Positions 43,456 through 51,506 of a stretch of DNA of 53,701 nt are shown here, in pieces. The stretch is taken from NCBI RefSeq assembly GCF_013346665.1, contig NZ_JABVBB010000016.1:1-53701 (forward strand). The letters are read 5' to 3'. Source of the stretch: Sulfitobacter maritimus (GTDB taxonomy: Bacteria; Pseudomonadota; Alphaproteobacteria; Rhodobacterales; Rhodobacteraceae). How positions within the stretch are numbered: the stretch's first letter is position 1; every line of letters begins with the position of its first letter. A program made the position numbers and the translations under genes. A model generated the notes under the pieces. The model saw nothing but the letters and a program-made list of their open reading frames with translations, did not search any database and was not told where the DNA came from.

Positions 43456-44384
43456 CCTATTCCCTTGCTATCCACGGCGGTGCCGGAACCATTTTGAAAG
43501 AGAACATGACGCCCGCGAAAGAGGCCGCCTATCACGCTGGCCTCGCCCGCGCGCTCGAAGCGGGCGAGGGAGTGCTGCGCAACGGGGGCAGTGCCTTGGA
43601 CGCGGTGATCGCTTCGGTCTGCGCCTTGGAGGATGAGCCCTTGTTCAACGCAGGGCGCGGGGCAGTTTATACCTCTGAGGGCAAACAAGAGATGGACGCT
43701 GCCGTGATGGATGGCAAAGACCGTCGTGCGGGTTCCGTCGCTGGCGTATTCGGGCCGAAGAACCCGGTGAAACTGGCCCGCGCAGTGATGGATCAGACCG
43801 AGCATGTTACCCTTATCGGCCCCAATGCGCTTGAGGTCGCGCGGCAGGCAGAGCTCGAGTTTGGCGACCGGGACTATTTTTTCACCCAGTCCCGCTGGGA
43901 CGCGCTTCAGGAGACGCTGGAGATGCGCGCACGTGGCGAGGTGTCTGACGACCCGGCGCGCCGCCATGGCACCGTTGGCGCGGTGGCGCGGGATGAGGAC
44001 GGCAATATCGCCGCCGCCACCTCGACCGGAGGGATGACCGCCAAGGCGCCAGGCCGCGTGGGCGACACGCCGATGATCGGAGCGGGCACCTTTGCGGATA
44101 ACGCAACCTGCGCGGTCTCTGGGACGGGGCACGGAGAGATATTCATCCGCTGGAACGCGGCCGGAGAAATCGCAGCGCGGATGCGACACGCGGGCGAAGA
44201 CCTTGCCACTGCTGCCGATCATGTGGTGATGCAGGATCTCGCCGACAACGACGGTTCAGGTGGGATCATCGCGGTGGATGCGGCAGGTAATATTGCAATG
44301 CCGTTCAACTCCCAGGGAATGTATCGCGGGATGGTTTGCAAGGGCTCAAAGCCTAAGACAAGTATTTATGACAGCGTAGAATAA
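43452..44384 (+). CDS. Isoaspartyl peptidase/L-asparaginase (Ntn-hydrolase)
   Basis: 310 residues from the ATG at 43452 (4-bp overlap). It starts SLAIHGGAGTI, the family hallmark. The autocleavage site is RRHGTVGAV, with Thr174 as the new N-terminal nucleophile after self-processing. The substrate pocket includes STGGMTAKAPGRVGDTPMIG and GTGHGEIF. The enzyme cleaves beta-aspartyl dipeptides and asparagine, releasing aspartate. It is the last gene of the operon, with a hairpin about 30 bp downstream. It gives the clearest clue to the pathway: peptides with isoaspartyl bonds. Confidence 0.93.
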   Translation: MTYSLAIHGGAGTILKENMTPAKEAAYHAGLARALEAGEGVLRNGGSALDAVIASVCALEDEPLFNAGRGAVYTSEGKQEMDAAVMDGKDRRAGSVAGVFGPKNPVKLARAVMDQTEHVTLIGPNALEVARQAELEFGDRDYFFTQSRWDALQETLEMRARGEVSDDPARRHGTVGAVARDEDGNIAAATSTGGMTAKAPGRVGDTPMIGAGTFADNATCAVSGTGHGEIFIRWNAAGEIAARMRHAGEDLATAADHVVMQDLADNDGSGGIIAVDAAGNIAMPFNSQGMYRGMVCKGSKPKTSIYDSVE

Positions 44385-44413
44385 TAACCAATCATTTGTG
44401 CTGATGATCATTC

Positions 44414-44438
44414 CCACGCGGCTTTGAAAGTCGCGTGG
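44414..44438. terminator. Hairpin between convergent operon ends
   Basis: CCACGCGGCTTT pairs with AAAGTCGCGTGG (one G-T pair). It lies between the isoaspartyl peptidase stop and the minus-strand binding-protein stop. The following T run is weak, so efficiency is uncertain. Confidence 0.5.
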
Positions 44439-44488
44439 TATCTTGCCTTGTGGCGGGCGGCACCAAAATGCGGCACCGCCCAAGTTGC

Positions 44489-46081
44489 TTAATCCTGAAT
44501 GTCGACGCCGTAGAAAATATGTGTGCCCATCGGATGGATCTTATATCCATCTACTTTCTGTGACATTGGCATGAAGTCTACCGAATGGGCAATATTCAAC
44601 ATGGGAGCCTGCTCTTTTGCAATGATCTGGGCCTCCTTATAAAGCCTTGTACGCTCTGCCTTATCGGAAGTTGTTTTGGCTTTTTGGATCAGCTCGTCGT
44701 AGGGCTCAAAGCACCAATTTGCAGCATTCGAGCCACCGACTGCATCGCAACCCAGCAAAACTGACAGAAAGTTATCCGGATCGCCATTATCGCCTATCCA
44801 CCCAAGAAGAGCTGCGCCGTCCCGGTCTTTTGATTTTGACCGACTAAGATACTCCCCCCATTCGTAGGAAATGATTTCTGCGGTAACGCCAACCTTTTCA
44901 AAGTCAGACTGCATCATTTCAGCCATGCGCCGCGCATTCGGGTTATACGCACGCGAAACAGGCATAGCCCAGAGCTTCATTGTCAAATCTTCGACACCAG
45001 CAGCTTTCAAAAGCGCTTTGGCGGCTTCCGGATCATAAGGCTCGTCTGTAACGGCATCATTATAGGACCAGATCGTCGGCGGAAGCGGATTTTTCGCGAT
45101 TTGGCCGGACCTTTGATAGACAACATCGACAATCGCGGCTTTGTCTACTGCCATGTTGAGCGCCTTGCGTACCCGCGGGTCGTCGAAGGGCTTCATCAAT
45201 GTATTATAAGCGAGATATCCGACATTTAGGCCTTCCTGCGTCAGAACCTTTATCTCAGGATCATCCTGCATAGCCTGAATATCAGCAGGATTGGGATAAG
45301 GCATAATTTGACACTCACCTGCTTTCAATCGCTGATAGCGTACGGAAGCGTCGGGCGTGATGGCGAAGATCAGCGTGTCTAGCGGAGAGGCGCCTTCCCA
45401 ATAATCTGGGTTGGCCTCGTACCGAATGACCGCATCTTTCTGATAGTTCACAAAAACAAACGGTCCCGTCCCGATCGGCGCCTGGTTCAGTTTCTCCGGC
45501 GTGCCGGCCGCGAGCATCTGGTCAGCATATTCTTTAGACTGGATCGACGCAAAATCCATTGCAAGGTTCGACATCATCGGTGCCTCGGGGCGATTGAGAA
45601 CCAGCTTAACGGTATAATCGTCCACCTTAATGATATCGGCGATCCGTTCGCTCATCCCCATGGCTTCGAAGTAGCTCCAGTTGCTCTCAGCTACGCTATG
45701 ATAGGGATGATCTGCTAGACGCTGACGGTTGAAACTGAAGAGAATATCATCCGCATTGAAATCACGGGTTGGCGTGAAGCTCGAATTGGAATGAAATTTC
45801 ACTCCTTTGCGCAGGTGAAACGTATATTCCAGCTTGTCGTCAGACACTTCCCAGCTTTCCGCGAGGCCGGGCACAACATTAGTAGTGCCTGTTTCAAATT
45901 CCACAATACGGTTGAAAATGGTCCGAGATGAAGCATCGAAGGTCGTGATCGAGGTATATAGCGCCGGGTCGAACCCTTCAGGGGAAGCGTCCGAACAGAA
46001 TACCAGCGATTTAGCGGCCAGCGGGGACGTCGCAAATGCGGCTATAAACGCGGCTGAGCTGAGATATCTTTTTAGTGGCAT
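44489..46081 (-). CDS. Peptide-type ABC substrate-binding protein
   Basis: 530 residues with a signal peptide ending PLAA before KSLVFCSD. DppA-type landmarks: SDASPEGFDPALYTSITTFD, LRKGVKFHSN, GTGPFVFVNY, DPRVRKALNMAVDKAAIVDV, NWCFEPYDELIQKAK. The region around ASPEGFDPAL resembles dipeptide and heme/peptide-binding DppA more than oligopeptide OppA. AGGAGA lies before the ATG. No permease genes are attached. The next gene on the same strand, upstream, is a serine hydrolase; the two form a module with the divergent LysR gene. Confidence 0.92.
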   Translation of the reverse strand: MPLKRYLSSAAFIAAFATSPLAAKSLVFCSDASPEGFDPALYTSITTFDASSRTIFNRIVEFETGTTNVVPGLAESWEVSDDKLEYTFHLRKGVKFHSNSSFTPTRDFNADDILFSFNRQRLADHPYHSVAESNWSYFEAMGMSERIADIIKVDDYTVKLVLNRPEAPMMSNLAMDFASIQSKEYADQMLAAGTPEKLNQAPIGTGPFVFVNYQKDAVIRYEANPDYWEGASPLDTLIFAITPDASVRYQRLKAGECQIMPYPNPADIQAMQDDPEIKVLTQEGLNVGYLAYNTLMKPFDDPRVRKALNMAVDKAAIVDVVYQRSGQIAKNPLPPTIWSYNDAVTDEPYDPEAAKALLKAAGVEDLTMKLWAMPVSRAYNPNARRMAEMMQSDFEKVGVTAEIISYEWGEYLSRSKSKDRDGAALLGWIGDNGDPDNFLSVLLGCDAVGGSNAANWCFEPYDELIQKAKTTSDKAERTRLYKEAQIIAKEQAPMLNIAHSVDFMPMSQKVDGYKIHPMGTHIFYGVDIQD

Positions 46082-46123
46082 TGGGTCTCTCCTATTTTGT
46101 GAGGTGTAGAGCGCGGCGCTAAC

Positions 46124-47071
46124 TCAGTGCGCATCGCTAGCATCGAGAAGGTTTGACAAGAGAATGCGCCCTATTTGGGGGAAGAGTTCGTTACCATATT
46201 CAGCCATCAGGGGACCCTGGGTCATCATAGATAGGATGATGGGCTTTGCATCTGGCACAGCAACGCGGATCAGATCATGCCGGAAATACGAAGTGCGCGG
46301 ATCACCGGTCCAGCCCGTATGGCCTGCTTTGCTCCAAATTTTCGCGTCACTGGGCATCCCACCCCCCAAGAAATCTGCAACCTGGAATAATGGATTGTCA
46401 GCGTCTAAGCTTGTTCGATCCCGCAGTAATATCTGTTTTGCTTTTTTAGCGCTTGCTCGGCTTAAGGGAAGATTGCCCGCGAAAAGGTCAAAAAATAGTC
46501 GGGCCCCGACCAGCGGAGTTAGTCTGTTCAGGTTCTCTCCATTCGCGCCAGCCAACTGCGCTTCGCGTCCATAACGTGTGTCACCGCTCAGCTTCATTGC
46601 GATATTGCATCCATCCCATTCTGGCCAGCCTAACGCAGCGAAATAGCGGTTGAGGCCCTGTCGTTTCCTCCTATAAGCCTCTAATTCTGCTTGGCCTAAC
46701 ACCGTGTCACCAGTGGTACCCGTCAGAAAATCGATAACGTAGTTTGTGGCGGTATTAGAGGACCAGCGGATCATATCGATGATTGCTTGATCTAAATCGT
46801 CGGGGGCGCAAATCGTCCCCTCTTCTAGGCGGTGCAACGCATGCACAAGATGAAAAGCCTTTACCACGCTACACGGATAGCACTGCCAGCTCCCATTCAG
46901 TACATATCCTGCTGGTCGCTTTGTATCTTCGCGCAGAGCGACGAGCCCGAAGGTTTCTTTCGTCAGCCCGAATGCGCCGGGATGATCCAAAATTTGAGCA
47001 ACAGCCTTGTCACAGGTGCCGCTCCATAAAGGGTCGAAAGTATAGAACATTTTGGCACCCATAGCGAGCAT
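46124..47071 (-). CDS. Class-A beta-lactamase-like serine hydrolase
   Basis: 315 residues, no signal peptide. The SxxK motif is S68-V-V-K71 (CSVVK), and the SxN motif is S104-S-N106 (WSSNTATNY). The third motif, usually KTG, reads K248-A-G250 (SKAGHTGW). The fold is that of beta-lactamases and penicillin-binding proteins, but the cytoplasmic location and altered third motif argue against antibiotic resistance. Hydrolysis of a peptide or cyclic amide taken up with the adjacent binding protein is more plausible (inference). It is divergent from a LysR gene, the same arrangement as ampC-ampR. ATGs at 47071, 47062 and 47050 are all possible starts. Confidence 0.8.
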   Translation of the reverse strand: MLAMGAKMFYTFDPLWSGTCDKAVAQILDHPGAFGLTKETFGLVALREDTKRPAGYVLNGSWQCYPCSVVKAFHLVHALHRLEEGTICAPDDLDQAIIDMIRWSSNTATNYVIDFLTGTTGDTVLGQAELEAYRRKRQGLNRYFAALGWPEWDGCNIAMKLSGDTRYGREAQLAGANGENLNRLTPLVGARLFFDLFAGNLPLSRASAKKAKQILLRDRTSLDADNPLFQVADFLGGGMPSDAKIWSKAGHTGWTGDPRTSYFRHDLIRVAVPDAKPIILSMMTQGPLMAEYGNELFPQIGRILLSNLLDASDAH

Positions 47072-47166
47072 TCGATAAACCAGATCTTGGCTTGAACATC
47101 ATATTAGACAGCGTAACCCTGTAAGGATAATAATAAATAGAGGGCTTCTTATTAATGGGCTGATAT

Positions 47167-48045
47167 ATGGAATTGCGCGAAATTCAACTTTTAGGAACGC
47201 TGATGCGCGTCGGTACAACGACCGAAACCGCGCACCTATTGCGTATCTCGCAGCCAGGTGTAAGCGCCCAACTTAAACGCCTCGAAGAAAGAGTAGGCGT
47301 CGTTTTGTTTCACCGAAACGGTAAACGGCTTACACCCACCAAAGAGGCTGAAGAAATTTACGCCCTCTCCAAGCCCATATTTGACGCTCATGCGAAAATA
47401 CGCGGACGTCTACCAGCCCTACGAAACCAGCGAACGAAACCTCCTGTGTTATCTGTCACACCAGCTTTGGTAGACGGGTTTCTAGGGCCCATCTTAAGGC
47501 GCGCCGGCTACCGCGACTGGAGGAAATCGCTTAAACTGCTGATACATGCGCCGGAAGAAGATTTGCGAAATCAAGTTGCGGATATCGGCTTGCAGATGGC
47601 AGTCCCGCCAAAGGCAGAATTTAAAGCCCACATAGTAGGCAAGACCTCTCTCGTTGCAGTGATGCGGACCGATCACCCCCTCGCACGAGCGCGCGAACTT
47701 ATGTGTAAGGAAATCGCGAAATTTTCTCTGGTCTGCTATGATCCCGACTGGTCTCCAATGGGAGCGCACATCCGCAGCGCTTTTCGCGTTTGCAATGTTG
47801 ACTACGAACCTGCCTGCACCACGCCCTTCTGTGCTGACGTTTGTTCTTTGGTGCGTGATTGTGGTGGCATCGGCATCGTTGACGAGATGACCGCGCGGGG
47901 AGCCGCCGATCAAACCCTACATTGGCTTCCAATACGCGACATCACTGAAATCTATATCGTGGCATTCTATCGCCGTAATGAGGCATTTTCAGCCGGAGTG
48001 TATGACCTATTATCAGCGATCTTAGAAGAGCCGGGGCTTTGTTGA
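47167..48045 (+). CDS. LysR-family transcriptional regulator
   Basis: 292 residues. The N-terminal winged helix reads MELREIQLLGTLMRVGTTTE, LRISQPGVSAQLKRLEERVG and VLFHRNGKRLTPT. The effector domain runs from about 90 (VLSVTPALVDGFLGP) to the C-terminus, with several cysteines in CTTPFCADVCSLVRDCGG. It is divergent from the serine hydrolase gene over 95 bp that contain imperfect A+T-rich dyads, so it most likely activates that gene and the binding-protein gene behind it. Confidence 0.92.
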   Translation: MELREIQLLGTLMRVGTTTETAHLLRISQPGVSAQLKRLEERVGVVLFHRNGKRLTPTKEAEEIYALSKPIFDAHAKIRGRLPALRNQRTKPPVLSVTPALVDGFLGPILRRAGYRDWRKSLKLLIHAPEEDLRNQVADIGLQMAVPPKAEFKAHIVGKTSLVAVMRTDHPLARARELMCKEIAKFSLVCYDPDWSPMGAHIRSAFRVCNVDYEPACTTPFCADVCSLVRDCGGIGIVDEMTARGAADQTLHWLPIRDITEIYIVAFYRRNEAFSAGVYDLLSAILEEPGLC

Positions 48046-48122
48046 ACCAAAGTATGATTGACCTCAAAACAGCGCAAGCAAAGCGGTAAAGCAGACGCCC
48101 ATTCTGTAGAGGAGAACGACCT
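48046..48122. other. Short junction between the LysR gene and IS debris
   Basis: No feature recognised. It marks the edge between the intact catabolic DNA and the second IS graveyard. Confidence 0.4.
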
Positions 48123-48315
48123 ATGGAATACTATGGCGGTTTGGACGTGCCGCTGAAAGAGATTTCGATCTGCGTTGTAGACAGGGACGGCGAGACCGTA
48201 GCGCGCGGCCGGCTGGTTTCGTTCTGCCAGCGACCTGCATTGATGCCCGTAAGGCGCACATAAGATTGTCGGCATGGCTCAACAAGTCGGACCCTGCCAA
48301 CACCGAAGGTCTGTT
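48123..48315 (+). pseudogene. IS110-family transposase remnant with internal deletion
   Basis: The plus strand starts with YYGGLDVPLKEISICVVDRD, the N-terminal DEDD-type motif of IS110 transposases, behind an ATG at 48123. A deletion and frameshift follow: the expected next block appears in another frame as CIDARKAHIRLSAWLNKSDP, the conserved IS110 segment normally about 60 residues further on. The remainder is missing; the fragment ends at the ISNCY piece. Confidence 0.8.
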
Positions 48316-48524
48316 GTTGATTGGCAACCCGGAACACCGTGTGTTTGTCAGAATAGAACGCCACCGGACGAGCGTGTTGCCCCAAGTAAAGCTCCAGTGC
48401 TTCAAAGTAGCTGAATGTGCTCTCGGAATCGACAAACCGCAGCTGTATCGATGTGCTGATGGCATCGTCGATGAAAACGAACAGGGTGCAGGAAGGCCCG
48501 CGATCTGTTCGGGCGATCAGCCAG
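48315..48524 (-). pseudogene. ISNCY-type transposase fragment
   Basis: On the minus strand the frame reads RGPSCTLFVFIDDAISTSIQ, LRFVDSESTFSYFEALELYL and ARPVAFYSDKHTVFRVANQQ. This is the DDE core region of ISNCY-type transposases (first Asp in VFIDDA, second in YSDKHT). Both ends are cut, against an IS30 fragment on one side and the IS110 fragment on the other. Confidence 0.8.
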
Positions 48525-48798
48525 CTTTCAGGCGTCCTTCAATGGCAGCCTTGAGTTCAGGGAGAACGATCATTGTTCGATGGATGGCGCGGCGCTTCTC
48601 GTACATGCCTTGAGCGTTTAAGGCGTAGTAGCCGTTCAACTTGGGCAGTTCGTCGTCCGTGTACCGGTTCCGCTTGATGTCTTTGTAGATCGTGGAAGGG
48701 TCGCGATCCAAGCGATCCGCGATCGGCATTTCGGCTTCAAGCCATTTTGCAAGCTTGCGACGTTCGACCAGCTTCAGGTGACAGTAGTGGATTCCCAT
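48517..48798 (-). pseudogene. IS30-family transposase N-terminal fragment
   Basis: 93 residues with an IS30 helix-turn-helix (LVERRKLAKWLEAEMPIADR, PSTIYKDIKRN). The frame stops at EGRLKAG, just where the family would continue WSPEQIAG, because the DNA there joins the ISNCY fragment. It is clearly related to the intact IS30 transposase next door but is a different element. Confidence 0.82.
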
Positions 48799-48877
48799 TC
48801 TTCATACTCCATGCAACGCTCTGTATTCGTACAGAATTTGCACTTCGTTCGTGAATTCACCCGTAGAATTTCAAGAC

Positions 48878-49944
48878 CCGTTGCGACGCGTTCCTCTATC
48901 TCATTTTCATCAGTTCTTCTCTGAAGGCTTCCGTTGGCGTGCGCCAGCCCAGGCACTTTCTTGGCGTGCCGTTCAAGCGATCGCAAATCGATTTCATGTC
49001 TCGATTTGAGAGCGCGGCCACGGGTGCATCGCGTGGTAGATACCGCCGTGCGCGCTTATTCAGATTCTCGACTGCACCCTTTTGCCACGGAGCCTGCGGA
49101 TCGCAGAACCACGCCTCGGTTCCGATACCGGGCTTCAGCTTGCGCCAGTCGCGGAATTCGATCCCTCGATCAAAGGTGATCGATTTTCGCGCCGACTGGG
49201 GCAGGGGTTCCATCACACTCATCAGCTTGTTCATCAGGTGCGTCGTACTGCGGTCGTTGTTGCGGAACAGAACGGCAAAGCGCGTTTTGCGTTCCACCAG
49301 AGAAGCAACATTGGTTTTACCCTGCGCTCTCTCAAAAATCATGAGGTCGCCTTCCCATTCACCAAATGTTTCGCGGGTTTTAACATAGTCAGGCCGCTGG
49401 TGAATCGACCGATCTGGTGGGAAAGCAAGGCCTCGAGGCGTTCGCCTGCGTCTTGGTTGCCGCTTCTTACGGCGATGCGGTAGATACCGCGCCAATTCTT
49501 CGGACTGGCCATCGGGTCCGTAAATGTAGGCATAGATTGTCTCGTGGCTGACACGAAGTTCCTGGCCGTCCAACTGAAGTCGACCCGCGATCTGTTCCGG
49601 AGACCAGCCAACTTTGAGCTGTTTGATCACGGCATCTCGCAATTCAATAAACCGTACCAGCTTGCGTCGACACGCGCGCCGGTCGACGGCGGACCTCTGT
49701 GCAGTCACACCGTAGTAACCGCTAAGATTGGGGAGCTCATTATCAATGTATCTGTTTCGCTTGATCTCGCGAAACACGGTCGAACGATGTCTCCCAATCT
49801 CAGCTGCAATCTTGTCCACTGACATCTTCGCGTTCAACATGTCTTCAATCGCGCGTCTTTCACGCAATCCTAACTCTGTGTGGGCCATGTCCGTTCTCCT
49901 TGCTTTCCAGCAAGATAGGGGATTTGTCGCAACCCAGTTTAGAA
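48878..49944 (-). mobile_element. Apparently intact IS30-family element
   Basis: The ends read, inward, GACCCGTTGCGACGCGTTCC from about 48874-48878 and AACTGGGTTGCGACAAATCC from about 49944. They share GTTGCGAC and nearby bases as imperfect inverted repeats. The element carries a single transposase gene. Exact ends and target duplication are not certain. Confidence 0.6.
48896..49888 (-). CDS. IS30-family transposase, full length
   Basis: 330 residues, the usual length. The N-terminal helix-turn-helix shows LGLRERRAIEDMLNAKMSVD and RHRSTVFREIKRNRY. A linker reads GWSPEQIAGRLQLDGQELRV. The DDE catalytic domain has Asp in GEWEGDLMIFE, Asp in ITFDRGIEFRDW and Glu in PWQKGAVENLNKRARRYLPR. All catalytic residues are intact and no frameshift is visible, so the element may still be mobile. 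Confidence 0.93.
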   Translation of the reverse strand: MAHTELGLRERRAIEDMLNAKMSVDKIAAEIGRHRSTVFREIKRNRYIDNELPNLSGYYGVTAQRSAVDRRACRRKLVRFIELRDAVIKQLKVGWSPEQIAGRLQLDGQELRVSHETIYAYIYGPDGQSEELARYLPHRRKKRQPRRRRTPRGLAFPPDRSIHQRPDYVKTRETFGEWEGDLMIFERAQGKTNVASLVERKTRFAVLFRNNDRSTTHLMNKLMSVMEPLPQSARKSITFDRGIEFRDWRKLKPGIGTEAWFCDPQAPWQKGAVENLNKRARRYLPRDAPVAALSNRDMKSICDRLNGTPRKCLGWRTPTEAFREELMKMR

Positions 49945-50033
49945 TGTGCCCCGGCTAAAAGTCCTACACCGGTAATGTGAATTATGTGATAAATTCCACC
50001 CAAACCGCAATATCGCAGCACTCAACCCGGCTC

Positions 50034-50056
50034 CGGTGCAGGCTGTGCCTGCACCG
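50034..50056. repeat. Perfect 10-bp stem-loop
   Basis: CGGTGCAGGC and GCCTGCACCG flank TGT. It lies 24 bp beyond the stop of the minus-strand gene 50080-50382, but no T run follows on either strand. A possible terminator or 3'-end structure for that gene. Confidence 0.5.
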
Positions 50057-50079
50057 ACACATGCACAAGAAGCGCGCAA

Positions 50080-50382
50080 CTAACCAAGCACCTCATAATG
50101 GGTCTCCTGTTCGTCCCCCTCCCCCCGCACAGAAGGATACCAAAACCGCTCTGCCGAGCCACAAGCCCGCTTCAGGTCGCGCGCACTCAATCCCTCACGC
50201 CGACACGTCCCGTCCCAGACCTCGTCAGCCACCCAAGCATCACGGGCCTGCCGCGTCTTGAAACGCAAAATCTCGCCCGGAAAACGATCGATGGCGCCGT
50301 CGCGTTCGAAAACGACATTGATCCCCCAATCGCAATACCGTGCATAATAGTGACGCTTCTTCTTGGACCGCTCTTCGCTCAT
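50080..50382 (-). CDS. Small conserved-looking 100-aa protein of unknown function
   Basis: A 100-residue, highly charged protein. The start MSEERSKKKRHYYARYCDWG is basic, and the middle (GEILRFKTRQARDAWVADEV) and end (AERFWYPSVRGEGDEQETHY) are rich in Arg, Trp and acidic residues. It has no membrane segment or recognised domain. Its pattern of a short soluble gene close to a repABC module, with protein-like codon use and AGGAG upstream of the ATG, suggests a real plasmid gene. Confidence 0.6.
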   Translation of the reverse strand: MSEERSKKKRHYYARYCDWGINVVFERDGAIDRFPGEILRFKTRQARDAWVADEVWDGTCRREGLSARDLKRACGSAERFWYPSVRGEGDEQETHYEVLG

Positions 50383-50476
50383 AGGTGTCTCCTAAGCTGC
50401 CGGTGATCGCCCAGCTCATTTACGTTGTGCTCACAGACTATGCGGCAATCCGCGCGTTACAACCCTGGTCGAAAAG

Positions 50477-50485
50477 TTATCCACA
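50477..50485 (+). promoter_or_regulatory. DnaA box TTATCCACA
   Basis: A perfect match to the consensus DnaA binding site, about 1 kb upstream of repA. A second copy in the opposite orientation lies at 51445-51453. Confidence 0.6.
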
Positions 50486-50944
50486 TGGCTAGCCGCAGAC
50501 GAAATCGGCACTCTTTGCTCAGTAGTTCCGACGACAATATCTGAGGCCAAACCGCGTCAGACCGTAAGGGAGCGCCATTCTCCCATCACCTCGGATCGGC
50601 CACACATACAGGTCCGCTCATTCGAGGCGAGCAAAAAGCCACCGGACACCCTAAGACATAGCTCCCCCTCTCGACGTATTTCGCGGTGGTCGCAGCATTT
50701 CGGACCAGTTGCCAAGCTGAAACGACCGACGAAGGAACACCGCAGATGATGAAGCGGAGTAAGCGGTGGCCTGGGGTCACGTTGTAGGGTGTAATCAGGA
50801 CTGGGAGAACTTGGCGTTCATCGCGGCAGCACCATGTAACCTGATCTTTTTCAGCCGGCTTGAGCGCCACAACAACGCAGGCATGAACTCGCAGTGAACC
50901 CGGCACGATGGTTTTGCCGGCCATAAACGTTGGCGCCCTCTGAC

Positions 50945-51132
50945 GCTACCTCCATTCAAACCTTGTGCGGGCTATGAGCTGCTGGCGACTCACGCGGGCG
51001 CAACCTATTGCGGTGACAAAAATAATCTCGCCTAAGACGCGCTGATCCCGTCCCGAAGCTTATTAAGTGACTCTGGAAAGTAGAGCTCCAGACCCGCCAT
51101 CTGCGCATCACTCAGCTAGACAAGATCACGTA
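50945..51132 (-). pseudogene. IS5-family transposase N-terminal remnant
   Basis: The minus strand reads RDLV-stop-LSDAQMAGLELYFPESLNK, close to the DLxWLSDAQMxxLExxFPxS start of IS5/IS427-type transposases with the Trp codon mutated to a stop. Further on, in shifted frames, RNRLRPRESPAAHSPHKV corresponds to the next conserved block (RNGLRWRDAPAAYGPHKT). At least one stop and one frameshift: dead. Confidence 0.7.
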
Positions 51133-51444
51133 TATCACCGATCCGTTTTCAGAGGGTGAATCAGGTGGCTTCGCTCCAATCAATTGGTCCTGACCTTGGC
51201 CGCGTGAGGCCGGGTATGACTAGCACCTGACGACAGAAATCTACCGGTTTCGTCAGCTCCGATTCTTGAAGCCAATGCGGTTTTAGCCATAATTTTTAAG
51301 GCTTTCAGACTCCCGAGCAGAATATAACCGATTTCGGGGAGCTAATGCGCGGCCTCGAGATCATCTGCTAACGCTCCTAAATCATTTGAAAAATCATTAT
51401 ATTGCCTCAAGCCATTTAATCGCGTCACGCATTTCTTCTGGCGT

Positions 51445-51453
51445 TGTGGATAA
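51445..51453 (-). promoter_or_regulatory. DnaA box (TTATCCACA on the minus strand)
   Basis: Perfect consensus DnaA site only 54 bp upstream of the repA start codon. It could couple repA expression or plasmid replication to the host DnaA protein. Confidence 0.6.
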
Positions 51454-51506
51454 AACGTGTTACACAGAGAGAAACCCGGATAACACGGATTTACGAGGCA
51501 GGACAA

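Larger units (their letters stand above)
50383..51506. other. Upstream region of repA
   Basis: About 1.1 kb without an intact gene. It contains two perfect DnaA-box sequences (50477-50485 and 51445-51453) and an IS5-family remnant (50945-51132). I searched by eye for a 14-16 bp parS-like palindrome and found none. A frame at 50586-50924 is unconvincing. The promoter of repA must lie near the right end. Confidence 0.5.

Noticed and set aside
46124..47071. Antibiotic-resistance beta-lactamase
   Set aside because: No signal peptide, KAG in place of KTG, and linkage to a peptide-binding protein.
50586..50924. A 112-codon minus-strand frame upstream of repA
   Set aside because: Composition is not protein-like, no SD-like sequence, no recognised family. 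It lies beside an IS5 relic and may be decayed DNA.
50383..51506. parS partition site
   Set aside because: No 14-16 bp palindrome of the repABC type was found by eye here or in the 46 bp after repB; it may lie beyond the right edge.
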